Notes: generated by a model from the letters alone, not told the origin. A DNA stretch of 53,918 nt from a bacterium (GCA_004563405.1 SFTH01000019.1:1-53918); one strand, 5' to 3'. Shown: positions 1 through 8,552, numbered from the stretch's first letter. Numbers and translations are program-made.

Positions 1-1317
1 GGTTCCGAGATCTACGGCGGCCTGGCCAACACCTGGGACTACGGCCCGCTGGGCGTGGAGTACAAGAACAACATCAAGAAGGCCTGGTGGCAGAAGTTCG
101 TGCAGGAGAGCCCGTACAACACCGGCCTGGACTGCGCGATTCTGATGAACCGCGAGGTGTGGGTGGCCTCCGGCCACGTCGGCGGCTTCAACGATCCGCT
201 GATGGACTGCAAGGCCTGCAAGGCCCGCTTCCGCGCCGACAAGCTCATCGAGGACTTCACCAAGGGCGCCGAGACCGGCGACGGCTGGACCAACGCCGAG
301 CTGGAGAGCTACATTGCCGAGCACGACATCGTCTGCCCCGTCTGCGGCAAGAAGGATTTCACCGGCATCCGCCAGTTCAACCTGATGTTCAAGACCCATC
401 AGGGCGTGAACGAGGACTCTGCGGCGGAGATCTATCTGCGCCCGGAGACCGCGCAGGGCATCTTCGTCAACTTCCTCAACGCCATGCGCACCACCCGCAA
501 GAAGCTGCCGGCCGGCATCTGCCAGATCGGCAAGTCCTTCCGCAACGAGATCACCCCCGGCAACTTCATCTTCCGCGTGCGCGAGTTCGAGCAGATGGAG
601 CTGGAATTCTTCTGCAAGCCCGGCGAGGATCTGGAGTGGTTCGATTACTGGCGTTCCTTCTGCCGCGACTGGCTGCTGTCTCTGGGCATGAAGGAGGAGA
701 ACCTGCGTCTGCGCGACCATGAGAAGGACAAGCTGGCCTTCTACTCCAAGGCGACCACCGACTTTGAATATCTGTTCCCCTTCGGCTGGGGCGAGCTGTG
801 GGGCGTGGCGGACCGCACCGATTACGACCTCAAGCAGCACTCCGAGCACTCCGGCAAGGCCATGGAGTATCTCGACCCGGTGACGAACGAGAAGTTCATC
901 CCCTACTGCGTGGAGCCCTCCGTGGGCGTGGACCGTCTGGTTCTGGCCTTCCTCTGCGACGCCTACGACGAGGAGGAGCTGGAGGGCGGCGACGTGCGCA
1001 CCGTGCTGCACCTGCATCCGGCGCTGGCCCCCTTCAAGGTGGCCGTGATGCCCCTTCAGAAGAACAAGCTGGGCGACCAGGCCAGGGCGCTGTACCAGCA
1101 GCTGTGCAAGAAGTTCCGCTGCGACTACGACGAGACCGGCTCCATCGGCAAGCGCTATCGCCGCCAGGACGAGATCGGCACGCCGTACTGCATCTGCGTG
1201 GACTTCGACACCGAGGCCACCGGCAACGTCACCGTGCGCGACCGCGACACCATGCAGCAGGAGATCGTCCCGGTTTCCGAGCTGGTTTCCTGGCTGGAGA
1301 AGAAGCTGGAGTTCTGA
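1..1317 (+). CDS. glyQS: Glycyl-tRNA synthetase, single-chain class II type (5' end cut off)
   Basis: Charges tRNA-Gly with glycine in the cytoplasm. The reading frame is open from base 1, so the true start lies outside the window; 438 residues are present and I estimate about 20 are missing from the usual N-terminus. The visible part opens with GSEIYGGLANTWDYGPLG, typical of the dimeric eukaryote/Firmicute-type enzyme. Two CxxC pairs (CKAC and CPVC) form the insertion seen in this family. Class II motif 2 is the FRNE...FRVREFEQME stretch and motif 3 contains GVDRLVLAF. The last ~110 residues are the anticodon-binding domain. The gene ends at a strong hairpin terminator about 25 bases downstream, so it closes its transcription unit. 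Confidence 0.97.
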   Translation, partial: GSEIYGGLANTWDYGPLGVEYKNNIKKAWWQKFVQESPYNTGLDCAILMNREVWVASGHVGGFNDPLMDCKACKARFRADKLIEDFTKGAETGDGWTNAELESYIAEHDIVCPVCGKKDFTGIRQFNLMFKTHQGVNEDSAAEIYLRPETAQGIFVNFLNAMRTTRKKLPAGICQIGKSFRNEITPGNFIFRVREFEQMELEFFCKPGEDLEWFDYWRSFCRDWLLSLGMKEENLRLRDHEKDKLAFYSKATTDFEYLFPFGWGELWGVADRTDYDLKQHSEHSGKAMEYLDPVTNEKFIPYCVEPSVGVDRLVLAFLCDAYDEEELEGGDVRTVLHLHPALAPFKVAVMPLQKNKLGDQARALYQQLCKKFRCDYDETGSIGKRYRRQDEIGTPYCICVDFDTEATGNVTVRDRDTMQQEIVPVSELVSWLEKKLEF

Positions 1318-1341
1318 TGCACAGATCCTTCAAAGGTATGC

Positions 1342-1386
1342 AAACTGCCTGCAAAGCGATGAAACGCTTTGCAGGCAGTTTCTTTG
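1342..1386 (+). terminator. Intrinsic terminator of glyQS
   Basis: A perfect 17-bp stem (1342-1358 with 1365-1381) with a 6-base loop is followed by TTTCTTT. It lies just after the glycyl-tRNA synthetase stop codon. The anti-sigma gene converges from the other side. Confidence 0.9.
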
Positions 1387-1445
1387 GATTGATTCCTGCG
1401 GGGTGCATTGCGCGGCGCGCCCGTTTGGAGCGCGCCGCCTCGCCT

Positions 1446-2693
1446 TTATTCCGGAATCAGTCTGCACTCCACGCGTCCGAGGGTCTTTTCCTCGCCGATG
1501 ACCTTGGCCTCCAGCCAGATCGTCTCCGGGATCTCCGCGAAGGACTGCATCTCCATGTTCCAGTTCCATAGGCCGTCCACCTCCGAACCGCTGCCGGATC
1601 CGGTGTTAATCCGGTTTCCGTCGGCGTCATAGATGCGGAAGTCGATGCCCATCTCCTCGCCGCTCTGCGCCTGCTGATACCTGTATTTGAGGTCGAAGTA
1701 GCCGCGCACCTTGGTGAATATGATTTCGCCCGGCAGGATTTCGAAGCGCTCGCCCTTTCCGTCTCCCACGGGCTCGACCCTGACCCTTTGCGTCTCTCCC
1801 CGCTTCGGCAGCGTGATGGAAATCTCGTCCAGCTTCAGGTCTTCGCCTTCGTCCGCGGAAACCTGTGCGCTGCAATGAATCCGCACGCTTTCCACATTGA
1901 GGGGTTCCTCGGCAAAGAGGCTGGTGCGGATGATCACGCTGCCGTCCTGCTGGCCTTCATCGCTGCCCGTTTCCGTCAGCAACGGCTGTTCCTCCTCCGA
2001 GAGCCCTTCAATTTCCACGCGCACAGCCGACCAGTAATTCAGCACTTCGCGGCCGTCTGCGGGCGCGGCGGGTTCAAAGGCCATTGCCGTGGAGTCGTAC
2101 AGAACGCCGTCCTTCATGTAGATGGGCAGGCCCTTCTCCTGCGCTTCCTCCACCGAAGCCGGAATCTCCAGCTCAACCTCACCTTCCAGCAGACGCTTGT
2201 CGTCCTTCTCGTTCACAACCGTCCAATTCCAGATTTCCTGAACTCCTTCGTCAATTTTCAAGGGTACAAACTTCGTTTCCACCAGCGGAGAATCCGTGGC
2301 AAAGGCGTTGTACAGCACATGCTTTTCGTCCCTTGGCGTCAGGCGCATCTGCACCAGCACGCCCTGGCCGTCGAACACGGCCTCCTCCACCGTAAGCCTT
2401 GCCAGTTCATTCTCAGCAGAGCCCAGGTTCGTGCCCACCAGCTCCTGCGCGCCCTCCAAAGGCACGATGGGGTCGGCGGTTTTCTTCAGCATGTCAAAGA
2501 CGCCCAGCTTCGAGGCGGCGATGCCCGCGCCCGCCAGCAGCGCGACGATGAGCGCCGCGGCCAGCAATGTAAGCGTCAGATTCCTTTTCTTCTTCATTTC
2601 CTTTTCCTCCAGTCCGTTCAGCGTGGAACGCAGCCGGAGATGAAAGTCCTCGGGAACCTCGCCAAAGGCGCGCTGCCAATCCGCTCGTTTCAT
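1446..2693 (-). CDS. Membrane-anchored anti-sigma factor (DUF4179-like)
   Basis: A 415-residue protein predicted to hold the adjacent ECF sigma factor at the membrane. The start at 2693 overlaps the sigma-factor stop as ATGA; the frame continues further upstream, but only inside the sigma gene. Residues 1-35 are a short charged cytoplasmic segment, followed by KKKRN and one hydrophobic helix (about residues 37-58). The remaining ~350 residues are predicted extracytoplasmic and rich in Glu, Val and Thr, suggesting beta structure. The role is inferred from gene order and topology; no zinc-binding anti-sigma motif (HxxxCxxC) is visible. The family name is tentative. Confidence 0.7.
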   Translation of the reverse strand: MKRADWQRAFGEVPEDFHLRLRSTLNGLEEKEMKKKRNLTLTLLAAALIVALLAGAGIAASKLGVFDMLKKTADPIVPLEGAQELVGTNLGSAENELARLTVEEAVFDGQGVLVQMRLTPRDEKHVLYNAFATDSPLVETKFVPLKIDEGVQEIWNWTVVNEKDDKRLLEGEVELEIPASVEEAQEKGLPIYMKDGVLYDSTAMAFEPAAPADGREVLNYWSAVRVEIEGLSEEEQPLLTETGSDEGQQDGSVIIRTSLFAEEPLNVESVRIHCSAQVSADEGEDLKLDEISITLPKRGETQRVRVEPVGDGKGERFEILPGEIIFTKVRGYFDLKYRYQQAQSGEEMGIDFRIYDADGNRINTGSGSGSEVDGLWNWNMEMQSFAEIPETIWLEAKVIGEEKTLGRVECRLIPE

Positions 2694-3160
2694 TGCTCTC
2701 CCTCCTCCAGCTCTTCTCTCAGTTTGCGCCTTGCCCGCGCGACGCGCGATTTCACCGTGCCCTCGGGGATGTGAAGAATTCTGGCAATCTCCCGCATGCG
2801 GTAGCCCTCCACGCAGTTGAGCAGGAGTGGAAGTCGCAGCGCCTCGTCCAGCGCCATCACCGCTTCGTACAGGGCGCGGTTTGCGTCCGCAGCCGGGGCG
2901 GCGCGCTCCGGAACGCGCTCCAGAGGCACGATGCGCCTCCGCGCGCTGAGTATGTTGTGACATTCATTGATCAGAATCCGCGTCAGCCAGGTCTCGAAGT
3001 ACTCCTCCCTGCGCAGACGGTTGAGGTTCTGCCAGGCCTTCAGCACGGCCTCCTGCACCGCGTCCATCTGATCCTGCGCATTGCGCAGCATGCCGCGGCT
3101 GATGCGGTACAACCGCCCTTCCACCGCCAGCACGCGCTGGGTAAATTCCTGCTTGTCCAT
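2690..3160 (-). CDS. ECF-family RNA polymerase sigma factor
   Basis: A 156-residue group 4 sigma factor. Region 2 includes DAVQEAVLKAWQNL and the WLTRILINECHN segment; region 4 has an HTH with the typical IPEGTVKSRVARARRKLR recognition helix. I prefer the ATG at 3160, with AGGAAAGGG about 10 bases upstream, over the in-frame ATG at 3190, which has only a weak site. The gene overlaps the downstream anti-sigma gene by 4 bases, so the two are translationally coupled. It is divergent from serS. No clear autoregulatory promoter could be called upstream. Confidence 0.93.
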   Translation of the reverse strand: MDKQEFTQRVLAVEGRLYRISRGMLRNAQDQMDAVQEAVLKAWQNLNRLRREEYFETWLTRILINECHNILSARRRIVPLERVPERAAPAADANRALYEAVMALDEALRLPLLLNCVEGYRMREIARILHIPEGTVKSRVARARRKLREELEEGEQ

Positions 3161-3272
3161 ACGTCTGCGAATCCCTTTCCTGAAGTGCAAACCCGATCGA
3201 TCCAGTTTACATCCATTAGACGGGCTGGGCGGGTGAATGGTTTTTGGCGGGCGCGCTTTTTCAATATTTTAC

Positions 3273-3301
3273 TTGCAAAAACGCCTCCGGGGGGCTATAA
3301 T
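3273..3301 (+). promoter_or_regulatory. Sigma-A promoter for the serS leader
   Basis: TTGCAA at 3273-3278 and a perfect TATAAT at 3296-3301 are separated by 17 bases. Transcription would begin just before the T-box leader. Confidence 0.85.
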
Positions 3302-3307
3302 GGGTTC

Positions 3308-3534
3308 AATCGAACAATGCGTGAAGGAAAAATAGGATCGCTTCAAGCGCACAGAGAGCCGGTGAGGGTGGGAATCCGGTGGCGGCGGCGGTCGTTCCAC
3401 TTTCCGTGCATCCGGCGACGAGCCGGAGGGGCAGCGCCCCTTACAGCGCCGCGAGTGGTCGGAGCAATCCGGCAATTTGGGTGGCAACGCGGAGGTCTTC
3501 CGTCCCATTATAGAGGGATGAAAGGCTTTTTCTT
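3308..3534 (+). promoter_or_regulatory. T-box riboswitch (tRNA-Ser sensing) with terminator
   Basis: The leader carries the conserved T-box element GGGTGGCAACGCGG at 3479-3492, just ahead of a terminator hairpin (3493-3506 pairing with 3515-3528, one mismatch) and the U-rich run CTTTTTCTTTT. Stem I is recognisable from AGAGAGCCGGTG near 3352 and the matching segments around 3396. A UCC triplet at 3396-3398 followed by A is a plausible serine specifier; the exact specifier loop is inferred. Uncharged tRNA-Ser should bind here and favour the antiterminator, switching on serS. Confidence 0.88.
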
Positions 3535-3570
3535 TTGCGCAGGAATACGAAAACTGGAGGGAAACCCAAC

Positions 3571-4851
3571 ATGATCGACATCAACCTGATTCGCACCAAT
3601 CCCGATCTCGTGCGCGAAAACATCAAAAAGAAGTTCCAGGACGCCAAGCTTCCCCTCGTGGACGAGGTGATCGAGCTGGACAAGCAAAATCGCGAGGCGA
3701 TTCAGCGGGCGGACTACCTGCGCTCCCAGCGCAACAAGATCTCCAAGATGATCGGCGGCCTGATGGCCAAGGGTCAGAGGGAGGAGGCCGAGGCCGCCAA
3801 GCAGCAGGTCAAGGACATGCAGGACGAGCTGGCCGCTCTGGAGGTCAAGGAAGAGGAGCTGGCCGCCGAGGTCAAGAAGCGCATGATGGTCATTCCCAAC
3901 ATCATCGACGCCTCCGTGCCCATCGGCAGGGACGATTCCGAGAACGTGGAGAACGAGCGTTTCGGCGAGCCGGTGGTGCCGGACTTTGAGGTTCCCTACC
4001 ATGTGGACATCATGGAGAAGCTGGACGGCATCGATCTGGACGCCGCCCGCCGCACCAGCGGAAACGGCTTCTACTACCTCAAGGGTGACATTGCGCGCCT
4101 GCACAGCGCCATCCTGTCCTATGCCCGCGACTTCATGATCGACCGCGGCTTTACCTACTATGTGCCGCCGTTCATGATCCGCTCCGCGGTGGTCAACGGC
4201 GTGATGTCCTTTGCCGAGATGGAGAACATGATGTACAAGATCGAGGGCGAGGATCTCTACCTCATCGGCACCAGCGAGCACTCCATGATCGGCAAGTTCA
4301 TCGACACCATCATCGACGAGAAGGATCTGCCCCAGACCCTCACCAGCTACTCCCCCTGCTTCCGCAAGGAGGTCGGCGCCCACGGCATCGAGGAGCGCGG
4401 CGTGTACCGCATCCACCAGTTCGAGAAGCAGGAGATGATCGTGGTCTGCAAGCCCGAGGACTCCATGATGTGGTACGATCGCCTCTGGCAGAACACTGTG
4501 GACTTCTTCCGCACGCTGGACATTCCGGTGCGCACGCTGGAGTGCTGCTCCGGCGACCTGGCTGATCTGAAGGTGAAGAGCTGCGACGTTGAGGCCTGGT
4601 CTCCTCGCCAGCAGAAGTACTTCGAGGTCGGCTCCTGCTCCAACCTGGGCGACGCCCAGGCCCGCCGCCTCGGCATCCGCGTCAAGGGCGAAAACGGCAA
4701 GAAGTATCTGGCCCACACCCTGAACAACACCGTCGTGGCCCCGCCGCGCATGCTGATCGCCTTCCTGGAGAACAACCTGCAGGCCGATGGCCGCGTGCAC
4801 ATCCCCGAGGCCCTGCGCATGTACATGGGCGGCAAGGAGTATCTGGGATAA
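3571..4851 (+). CDS. serS: Seryl-tRNA synthetase (divergent type)
   Basis: A 426-residue class II enzyme that attaches serine to tRNA-Ser. The start at 3571 follows CTGGAGGG. Residues 1-110 form the N-terminal long coiled-coil tRNA-binding arm, with NxIRTNPDLVREN and the heptad-rich Lys/Glu segment. The catalytic core follows. Its motifs differ from the common bacterial enzyme: the serine-site segment reads LIGTSEHSM rather than LIPTAE, motif 2 reads FRKEVGAHGIEERGVYRIHQFEKQE in two blocks, and motif 3 reads NNTVVAPPRMLIAFLEN where bacteria usually have NGSGLAVGRTL. All active-site blocks are present, so it should be functional. It is controlled by the upstream T-box. A strong inverted repeat follows the stop codon. 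Confidence 0.95.
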   Translation: MIDINLIRTNPDLVRENIKKKFQDAKLPLVDEVIELDKQNREAIQRADYLRSQRNKISKMIGGLMAKGQREEAEAAKQQVKDMQDELAALEVKEEELAAEVKKRMMVIPNIIDASVPIGRDDSENVENERFGEPVVPDFEVPYHVDIMEKLDGIDLDAARRTSGNGFYYLKGDIARLHSAILSYARDFMIDRGFTYYVPPFMIRSAVVNGVMSFAEMENMMYKIEGEDLYLIGTSEHSMIGKFIDTIIDEKDLPQTLTSYSPCFRKEVGAHGIEERGVYRIHQFEKQEMIVVCKPEDSMMWYDRLWQNTVDFFRTLDIPVRTLECCSGDLADLKVKSCDVEAWSPRQQKYFEVGSCSNLGDAQARRLGIRVKGENGKKYLAHTLNNTVVAPPRMLIAFLENNLQADGRVHIPEALRMYMGGKEYLG

Positions 4852-4859
4852 TGGAATAC

Positions 4860-4893
4860 TTCATACGGCATGGCGCCCGCCATGCCGTATGAA
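4860..4893 (+). repeat. 15-bp perfect inverted repeat after serS
   Basis: TTCATACGGCATGGC at 4860-4874 pairs perfectly with 4879-4893 across a 4-base loop. No U-run follows, so termination would be weak; it may stabilise the serS 3' end. Confidence 0.6.
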
Positions 4894-4901
4894 ACCGAAA
4901 A

Positions 4902-5345
4902 AGCCCGCTTCAACAAGGAGAAGCGGGTTATATTCATGAGCAAGGGAGAAAAAACGAGGCTACCCTTGTTTGCGTTTGCGGAAATCGTGCTTATGAGGAC
5001 ACGCTTGCAGAAATGGAGGACGCAGCAAAAAAATTCGGCTTGACGGGGAAGAGTGCGTTGTTGATCTTTGACAGGCATGCAAATCTGAAGTATAAGTATG
5101 GGAACAGACATTTTTGGGCAGAGGGATATTATGTGTCAACAGTAGGACTCAATGAAGCTACAATCAAGAAATACATCGAGGATCAGGATAAGCACGATAT
5201 TGCCTTGGGTAAGCTGAGTGTAAAGGAGTACGAAGACCCTTTTAAGGGTGGCAAGTAATACGAACGCCCTTAAGGGGCGTCAAAAGCAGCAAAGGCAATA
5301 GGCTTGAACGTAGAGAAAGCCAGCGCCTTTAGACGCTGGCCGGTT
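4902..5345 (+). mobile_element. Internally deleted IS200/IS605-type element remnant
   Basis: The segment is visibly AT-richer than its surroundings. It holds a hairpin at 4902-4929 that may be the left subterminal palindrome, a C-terminal transposase fragment (5013-5258), then short palindromes: CGCCCTTAAGGGGCG near 5265-5279 and GCCAGCG/CGCTGGC at 5319-5340. Paired short hairpins at both ends without terminal inverted repeats are typical of IS200-like elements, which transpose as single-stranded DNA. The exact boundaries are inferred; an intact element would be roughly 700 bp, so about 250 bp of transposase sequence is missing. Confidence 0.65.
5013..5258 (+). pseudogene. TnpA transposase (IS200 type), C-terminal fragment
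   Basis: The fragment KSALLIFDRHANLKYKYG and GNRHFWAEGYYVSTVGLN matches the C-terminal half of the Y1 (HUH) transposases of IS200. The catalytic-tyrosine helix region near WAEGYYVSTVG is retained, but the N-terminal half with the HUH motif is gone: the frame upstream of residue 10 does not resemble the family. The ATG at 5013 is simply the first in-frame start. It is unlikely to be active. Confidence 0.75.
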
Positions 5346-5372
5346 CTCTAGGCTTTTAACCTTTGTGCATAT

Positions 5373-6398
5373 TCAATTTGATATATGATAGAGTTCATCG
5401 CGCTGCTTTCGGATGCGCTCAACGTACTTTTTCCAGGATAGCGGATCGTTGGAATTGTCGGTCAGAAGACAGCTTTGCAGATTCCTGAGCGCGGTTCTGC
5501 ACCCAAAGTCGGCGGAGGTCAGTTCGCACTCAAATTCGATGCTGGCGACATATTCATAGCCGCAGCGTCGAAGCTCCGCAAAGATCTTGCGCCAGTAGCC
5601 CAGGTCGTGTCCATAGCCAAGGATGCAGAAATTCCAGGGTCGCTCGGCAGGACGATCAAAGAAAGTCCGGCAAATCAAACCGCTCTCGCGCACGCGCTGA
5701 TCATCGAATGCGATGTCCTTCGCATGCATGTGATAGATCATGCCCTTGAGCTCGCGAATGACGAGAATCGGATCCATGCGCTGCCAGAGCAGATGGCTGA
5801 AGTCCAGGTTGACACCAATCAGATCACTTCCTACGTCCGCGCGCAGGCGCTGAATGGTTTCCGGGTTGTAGCACATCTGTCCGGGATGGAGCTCAATGGC
5901 GATGTGTTCGATGCCGTGCGCTTCGGCAAAAGAAGTGAAATCCTTCCAATAGGGAACGAGCACTTCGTTCCACTGCCATTTGTAGATTTCGGGATAGTCC
6001 ATCGGCCAGCTCACCGTGACCCAGTTGATGTATCGCGAAGCGCTGTCTCCGCCAGGACATCCGGAAAAGCAAACGATGGTTTTGAGACCGATGCGCTCTG
6101 CCAGAAGCACGGCGTTTCGCATCAGGTCGTCGGAGATACGAGCCTGATCCCGGTTGGGAGAGATGGGATTGCCATGACAGGAGAGGGCGGATACCTCCAG
6201 ATGATTCCGGTTGAGCGCTTCCAAGAATGCGTTCAATGCGTCCTCGTCCTTGAGCAGAGCGCTGGGGTTGCACTGCCTCGTGCCGGTCTCTTCGCCACAG
6301 CCGATTTCAACCATATCTACGCCGAGCTCTCCGGCATAATCGAGGAATTCGATGAGGGAGAGATCGCGGCGTGCATTGGAGAATAATCCGGTTTTCAT
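5373..6398 (-). CDS. Sugar phosphate isomerase/epimerase, xylose-isomerase-like TIM barrel (copy 1)
   Basis: A 341-residue AP-endonuclease-2/xylose-isomerase-like TIM barrel. The start at 6398 has GGAGGG upstream and overlaps the preceding gene's stop as ATGA. Metal-site blocks are visible in order: ELHPGQ (Glu, His), NLDFSHLLWQ (Asp, His), YHMHAKD (His, Asp) and SIEFE (Glu). It is closely similar to its upstream neighbour throughout, for example MVEIGCG near residue 30 and KGMIYHMHAKD against KGMIYHFHAKD, so the two arose by duplication. The substrate is unknown; relatives act on keto-sugars, inositols and similar polyols. It shares the locus with a LacI repressor and a sugar ABC importer. 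Confidence 0.88.
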   Translation of the reverse strand: MKTGLFSNARRDLSLIEFLDYAGELGVDMVEIGCGEETGTRQCNPSALLKDEDALNAFLEALNRNHLEVSALSCHGNPISPNRDQARISDDLMRNAVLLAERIGLKTIVCFSGCPGGDSASRYINWVTVSWPMDYPEIYKWQWNEVLVPYWKDFTSFAEAHGIEHIAIELHPGQMCYNPETIQRLRADVGSDLIGVNLDFSHLLWQRMDPILVIRELKGMIYHMHAKDIAFDDQRVRESGLICRTFFDRPAERPWNFCILGYGHDLGYWRKIFAELRRCGYEYVASIEFECELTSADFGCRTALRNLQSCLLTDNSNDPLSWKKYVERIRKQRDELYHISN

Positions 6399-7426
6399 TT
6401 GTTTCCCTCCTTTTGGACGGCGATGAAGTCGGGCAGGAAGGTTCGCTGATACTCTTTGATCGATGCTTTCCAGCCACAATGCGCCGCAGGCTCACGGTAG
6501 ATCATGGAATTGAGAATCTCATATGCGCGAACGACGCCGTCAAATTGACCGAAGCCAACGTCTTCGTGCTCAATGGAGAGCGTGCCGTCATATCCGGCGT
6601 CCCGGAGCGCGGTCAGCATCTTTTTCCAATAGAGTTCACCCGTTCCGTAGGTCGGAATCTTAAACTGGAAGGGGCTGGGCTTGTTCGAAATTGGACCGTT
6701 GTGGGTGAAGAAGCCGTTTTTTCCCATTTCGGTTTCGTCCACCAGGGTATCCTTGGCGTGGAAGTGGTAAATCATGCCCTTTAGTTTGCGGATCGCGGTG
6801 GGACAGTCGATACCCTGCCAGATCAGATGGCTCGGATCAAAGTTCGCACCAATGTTGTCGCCGCAGTTTTCACGCAGATGAATCAGGGAATAGGGATCAG
6901 AAACGGCCCAGCCAGGATGCATCTCAATCGCGATGCGCACGCCGTGCTTCTTGGCAAAGGCGGCGAAATCGCGCCAATAGGGAATCAGACATTGATTCCA
7001 CTGATAATCCAGCGTTGCAATTCCATCGTAGGGGAAGGCGTAGGTGACCCAGTTGGGCCGGATGGTTTCGGGACAGTCGCCGGGAGCGCCCGAGAAGGTG
7101 ACAATGGTATCAACTCCCATCTTTTCCGCAAGGAGTACGCCGCTGCGCATGATGCGATCGAAGCGCTCCGCAACCTCTTTGACGGGATGAACTGGATTGG
7201 CGTGGCAGGAGAACGCGCTGATGCCGAGGCCGGAGCGCTCGACGGTGTTTTTAAATTTCTGGAAAGCGTCGTCATCCTTCAGCAATTCCTCGGCGTTGCA
7301 GTGGTGAAGTCCCGGGATTGCACCGCAACCAATTTCAACCATTTCCAAGCCGATCGTTTTGCAAAACGACAGCACGTTTTCGAACGGCGTTTCACAAAAC
7401 ACGTTGATCAAGCAACCGATTTTCAT
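6395..7426 (-). CDS. Sugar phosphate isomerase/epimerase, xylose-isomerase-like TIM barrel (copy 2)
   Basis: A 343-residue paralogue of the adjacent downstream gene, with which it overlaps by 4 bases. Start ATG at 7426 follows GGAGGAT. Predicted metal ligands lie in EMHPGWA, NFDPSHLIWQG, FHAKD and SIEHED. Compared with copy 1 the last block is SIEHED rather than SIEFE, so the two may differ in substrate or act in succession. The gene lies downstream of lacI, whose terminator at 7488-7517 separates them, so it may have its own promoter in the 110-base gap, although I could not identify one. Function beyond the fold is inferred. Confidence 0.88.
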   Translation of the reverse strand: MKIGCLINVFCETPFENVLSFCKTIGLEMVEIGCGAIPGLHHCNAEELLKDDDAFQKFKNTVERSGLGISAFSCHANPVHPVKEVAERFDRIMRSGVLLAEKMGVDTIVTFSGAPGDCPETIRPNWVTYAFPYDGIATLDYQWNQCLIPYWRDFAAFAKKHGVRIAIEMHPGWAVSDPYSLIHLRENCGDNIGANFDPSHLIWQGIDCPTAIRKLKGMIYHFHAKDTLVDETEMGKNGFFTHNGPISNKPSPFQFKIPTYGTGELYWKKMLTALRDAGYDGTLSIEHEDVGFGQFDGVVRAYEILNSMIYREPAAHCGWKASIKEYQRTFLPDFIAVQKEGNK

Positions 7427-7487
7427 AGGTATCCTCCAATCTCCTCATATTACTTGCGGCTGAACCGCTTGGGGTGCAAAAGGTAAC

Positions 7488-7517
7488 ACAAAACCAGACA
7501 GGACGAAATCGCCCTGT
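7488..7517 (-). terminator. Terminator of the lacI-family gene
   Basis: Read on the minus strand, ACAGGGCG and CGTCCTGT form an 8-bp stem (one G-U pair) with loop ATTT at 7498-7517, followed by CTGGTTTTGTG. It lies just beyond the regulator stop codon. Confidence 0.65.
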
Positions 7518-7538
7518 AAAGGAGAGCACTATCGGGAT

Positions 7539-8552
7539 TTATTTTGTGGAGCCGCGTATGATAAGCTCTGTGTTGAGAATGATATTCTGTGTAGGCATGG
7601 CCTGATTCGCCCATTGCTCATGCAGCAGTTCGCAGGCGATGAATCCCAACTGAAAGCGCGGTTGGCTGACAGTTGTAATCTTGGGGACCGACATGATGGA
7701 GAACTCCTGATTGCCAAATCCTATGACACAGATGTCCTCCGGAACCCGTAAACCCTGCTCCTTTGCAGCGACGATCGCCGCATAGGCAATGGTATCGTTG
7801 GCAGCAAAGATCGCGTCGGGATGGTCCTGAAAGGTCAGCATCGGACTGATGAACGTATGCGCCATCGCAAAGTTTGCTTCGCTCAGGGAGACGATGCAGG
7901 AGGGGTCAAGCTCAATGCCTGCGTTGCGCAGCGCCTGCTCGAAGCCCCTGCGCCGTACCTGCGCATAGTGGAAGCGGGAAGGACCATTGACAAACACGAT
8001 CTTGCGCGCGCCACGGGAGATCAAGTGAGATACAGCCATGCGCGTAGCGCTCTGATCATCAATGCCAACATAGGGTAAAGAGGCGTTCTCGTTGTATTCT
8101 CCGCATTGTACAACGGGCAATTCGGCGGTCAACTGGTCGAGGATTTCTGTTTGTACGTGGTTGAGAAGGATCACGCCTGCGGCGCGCATGTTTTGCAGCG
8201 TCCTGAGATATGCGTCGATGGTATGCACATTCAGGGGATCCTGCGTCAGAACGGGCGTCCATCCATAGCGATAGGAGGAGGTCTGAATCCCGTTCATGTA
8301 TTCTGCACAATCAATGTCTGAAAACGAGGAGAGATTGACTGCGACGATATTTGAATCATTGCGCTTGCGCAACTGAAAATCGCGCTGCTCCGGTATTTCA
8401 TATCCGAGGCGATCAATGGCCTCCATCACTTTGTCATAGGTGTCCTTGTTGACCAGATGACTGTGATTCAGGACGCGCGATATTGTAGCCGGGGAGACAC
8501 CGACTTCCTTGGCCAGGTCTGCAACCGTCAGCTTTTTACCTGCATCGGACAT
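7539..8552 (-). CDS. LacI-family transcriptional repressor
   Basis: A 337-residue regulator. Residues 8-27 are the LacI HTH (LTVADLAKEVGVSPATISRVLNH), followed by the hinge helix region near residues 50-60. The remainder is a periplasmic-binding-protein-like sensor domain, with VAVNLSSFSD at its start and DAIFAANDTIAYAAI and ICVIGFGN in the second half, as expected for LacI/PurR. It is divergent from the ABC importer. Palindromes of the GAAANCGNTTTC type lie in the shared intergenic region, so it probably represses both itself and the transporter; the inducer is unknown. Confidence 0.93.
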   Translation of the reverse strand: MSDAGKKLTVADLAKEVGVSPATISRVLNHSHLVNKDTYDKVMEAIDRLGYEIPEQRDFQLRKRNDSNIVAVNLSSFSDIDCAEYMNGIQTSSYRYGWTPVLTQDPLNVHTIDAYLRTLQNMRAAGVILLNHVQTEILDQLTAELPVVQCGEYNENASLPYVGIDDQSATRMAVSHLISRGARKIVFVNGPSRFHYAQVRRRGFEQALRNAGIELDPSCIVSLSEANFAMAHTFISPMLTFQDHPDAIFAANDTIAYAAIVAAKEQGLRVPEDICVIGFGNQEFSIMSVPKITTVSQPRFQLGFIACELLHEQWANQAMPTQNIILNTELIIRGSTK

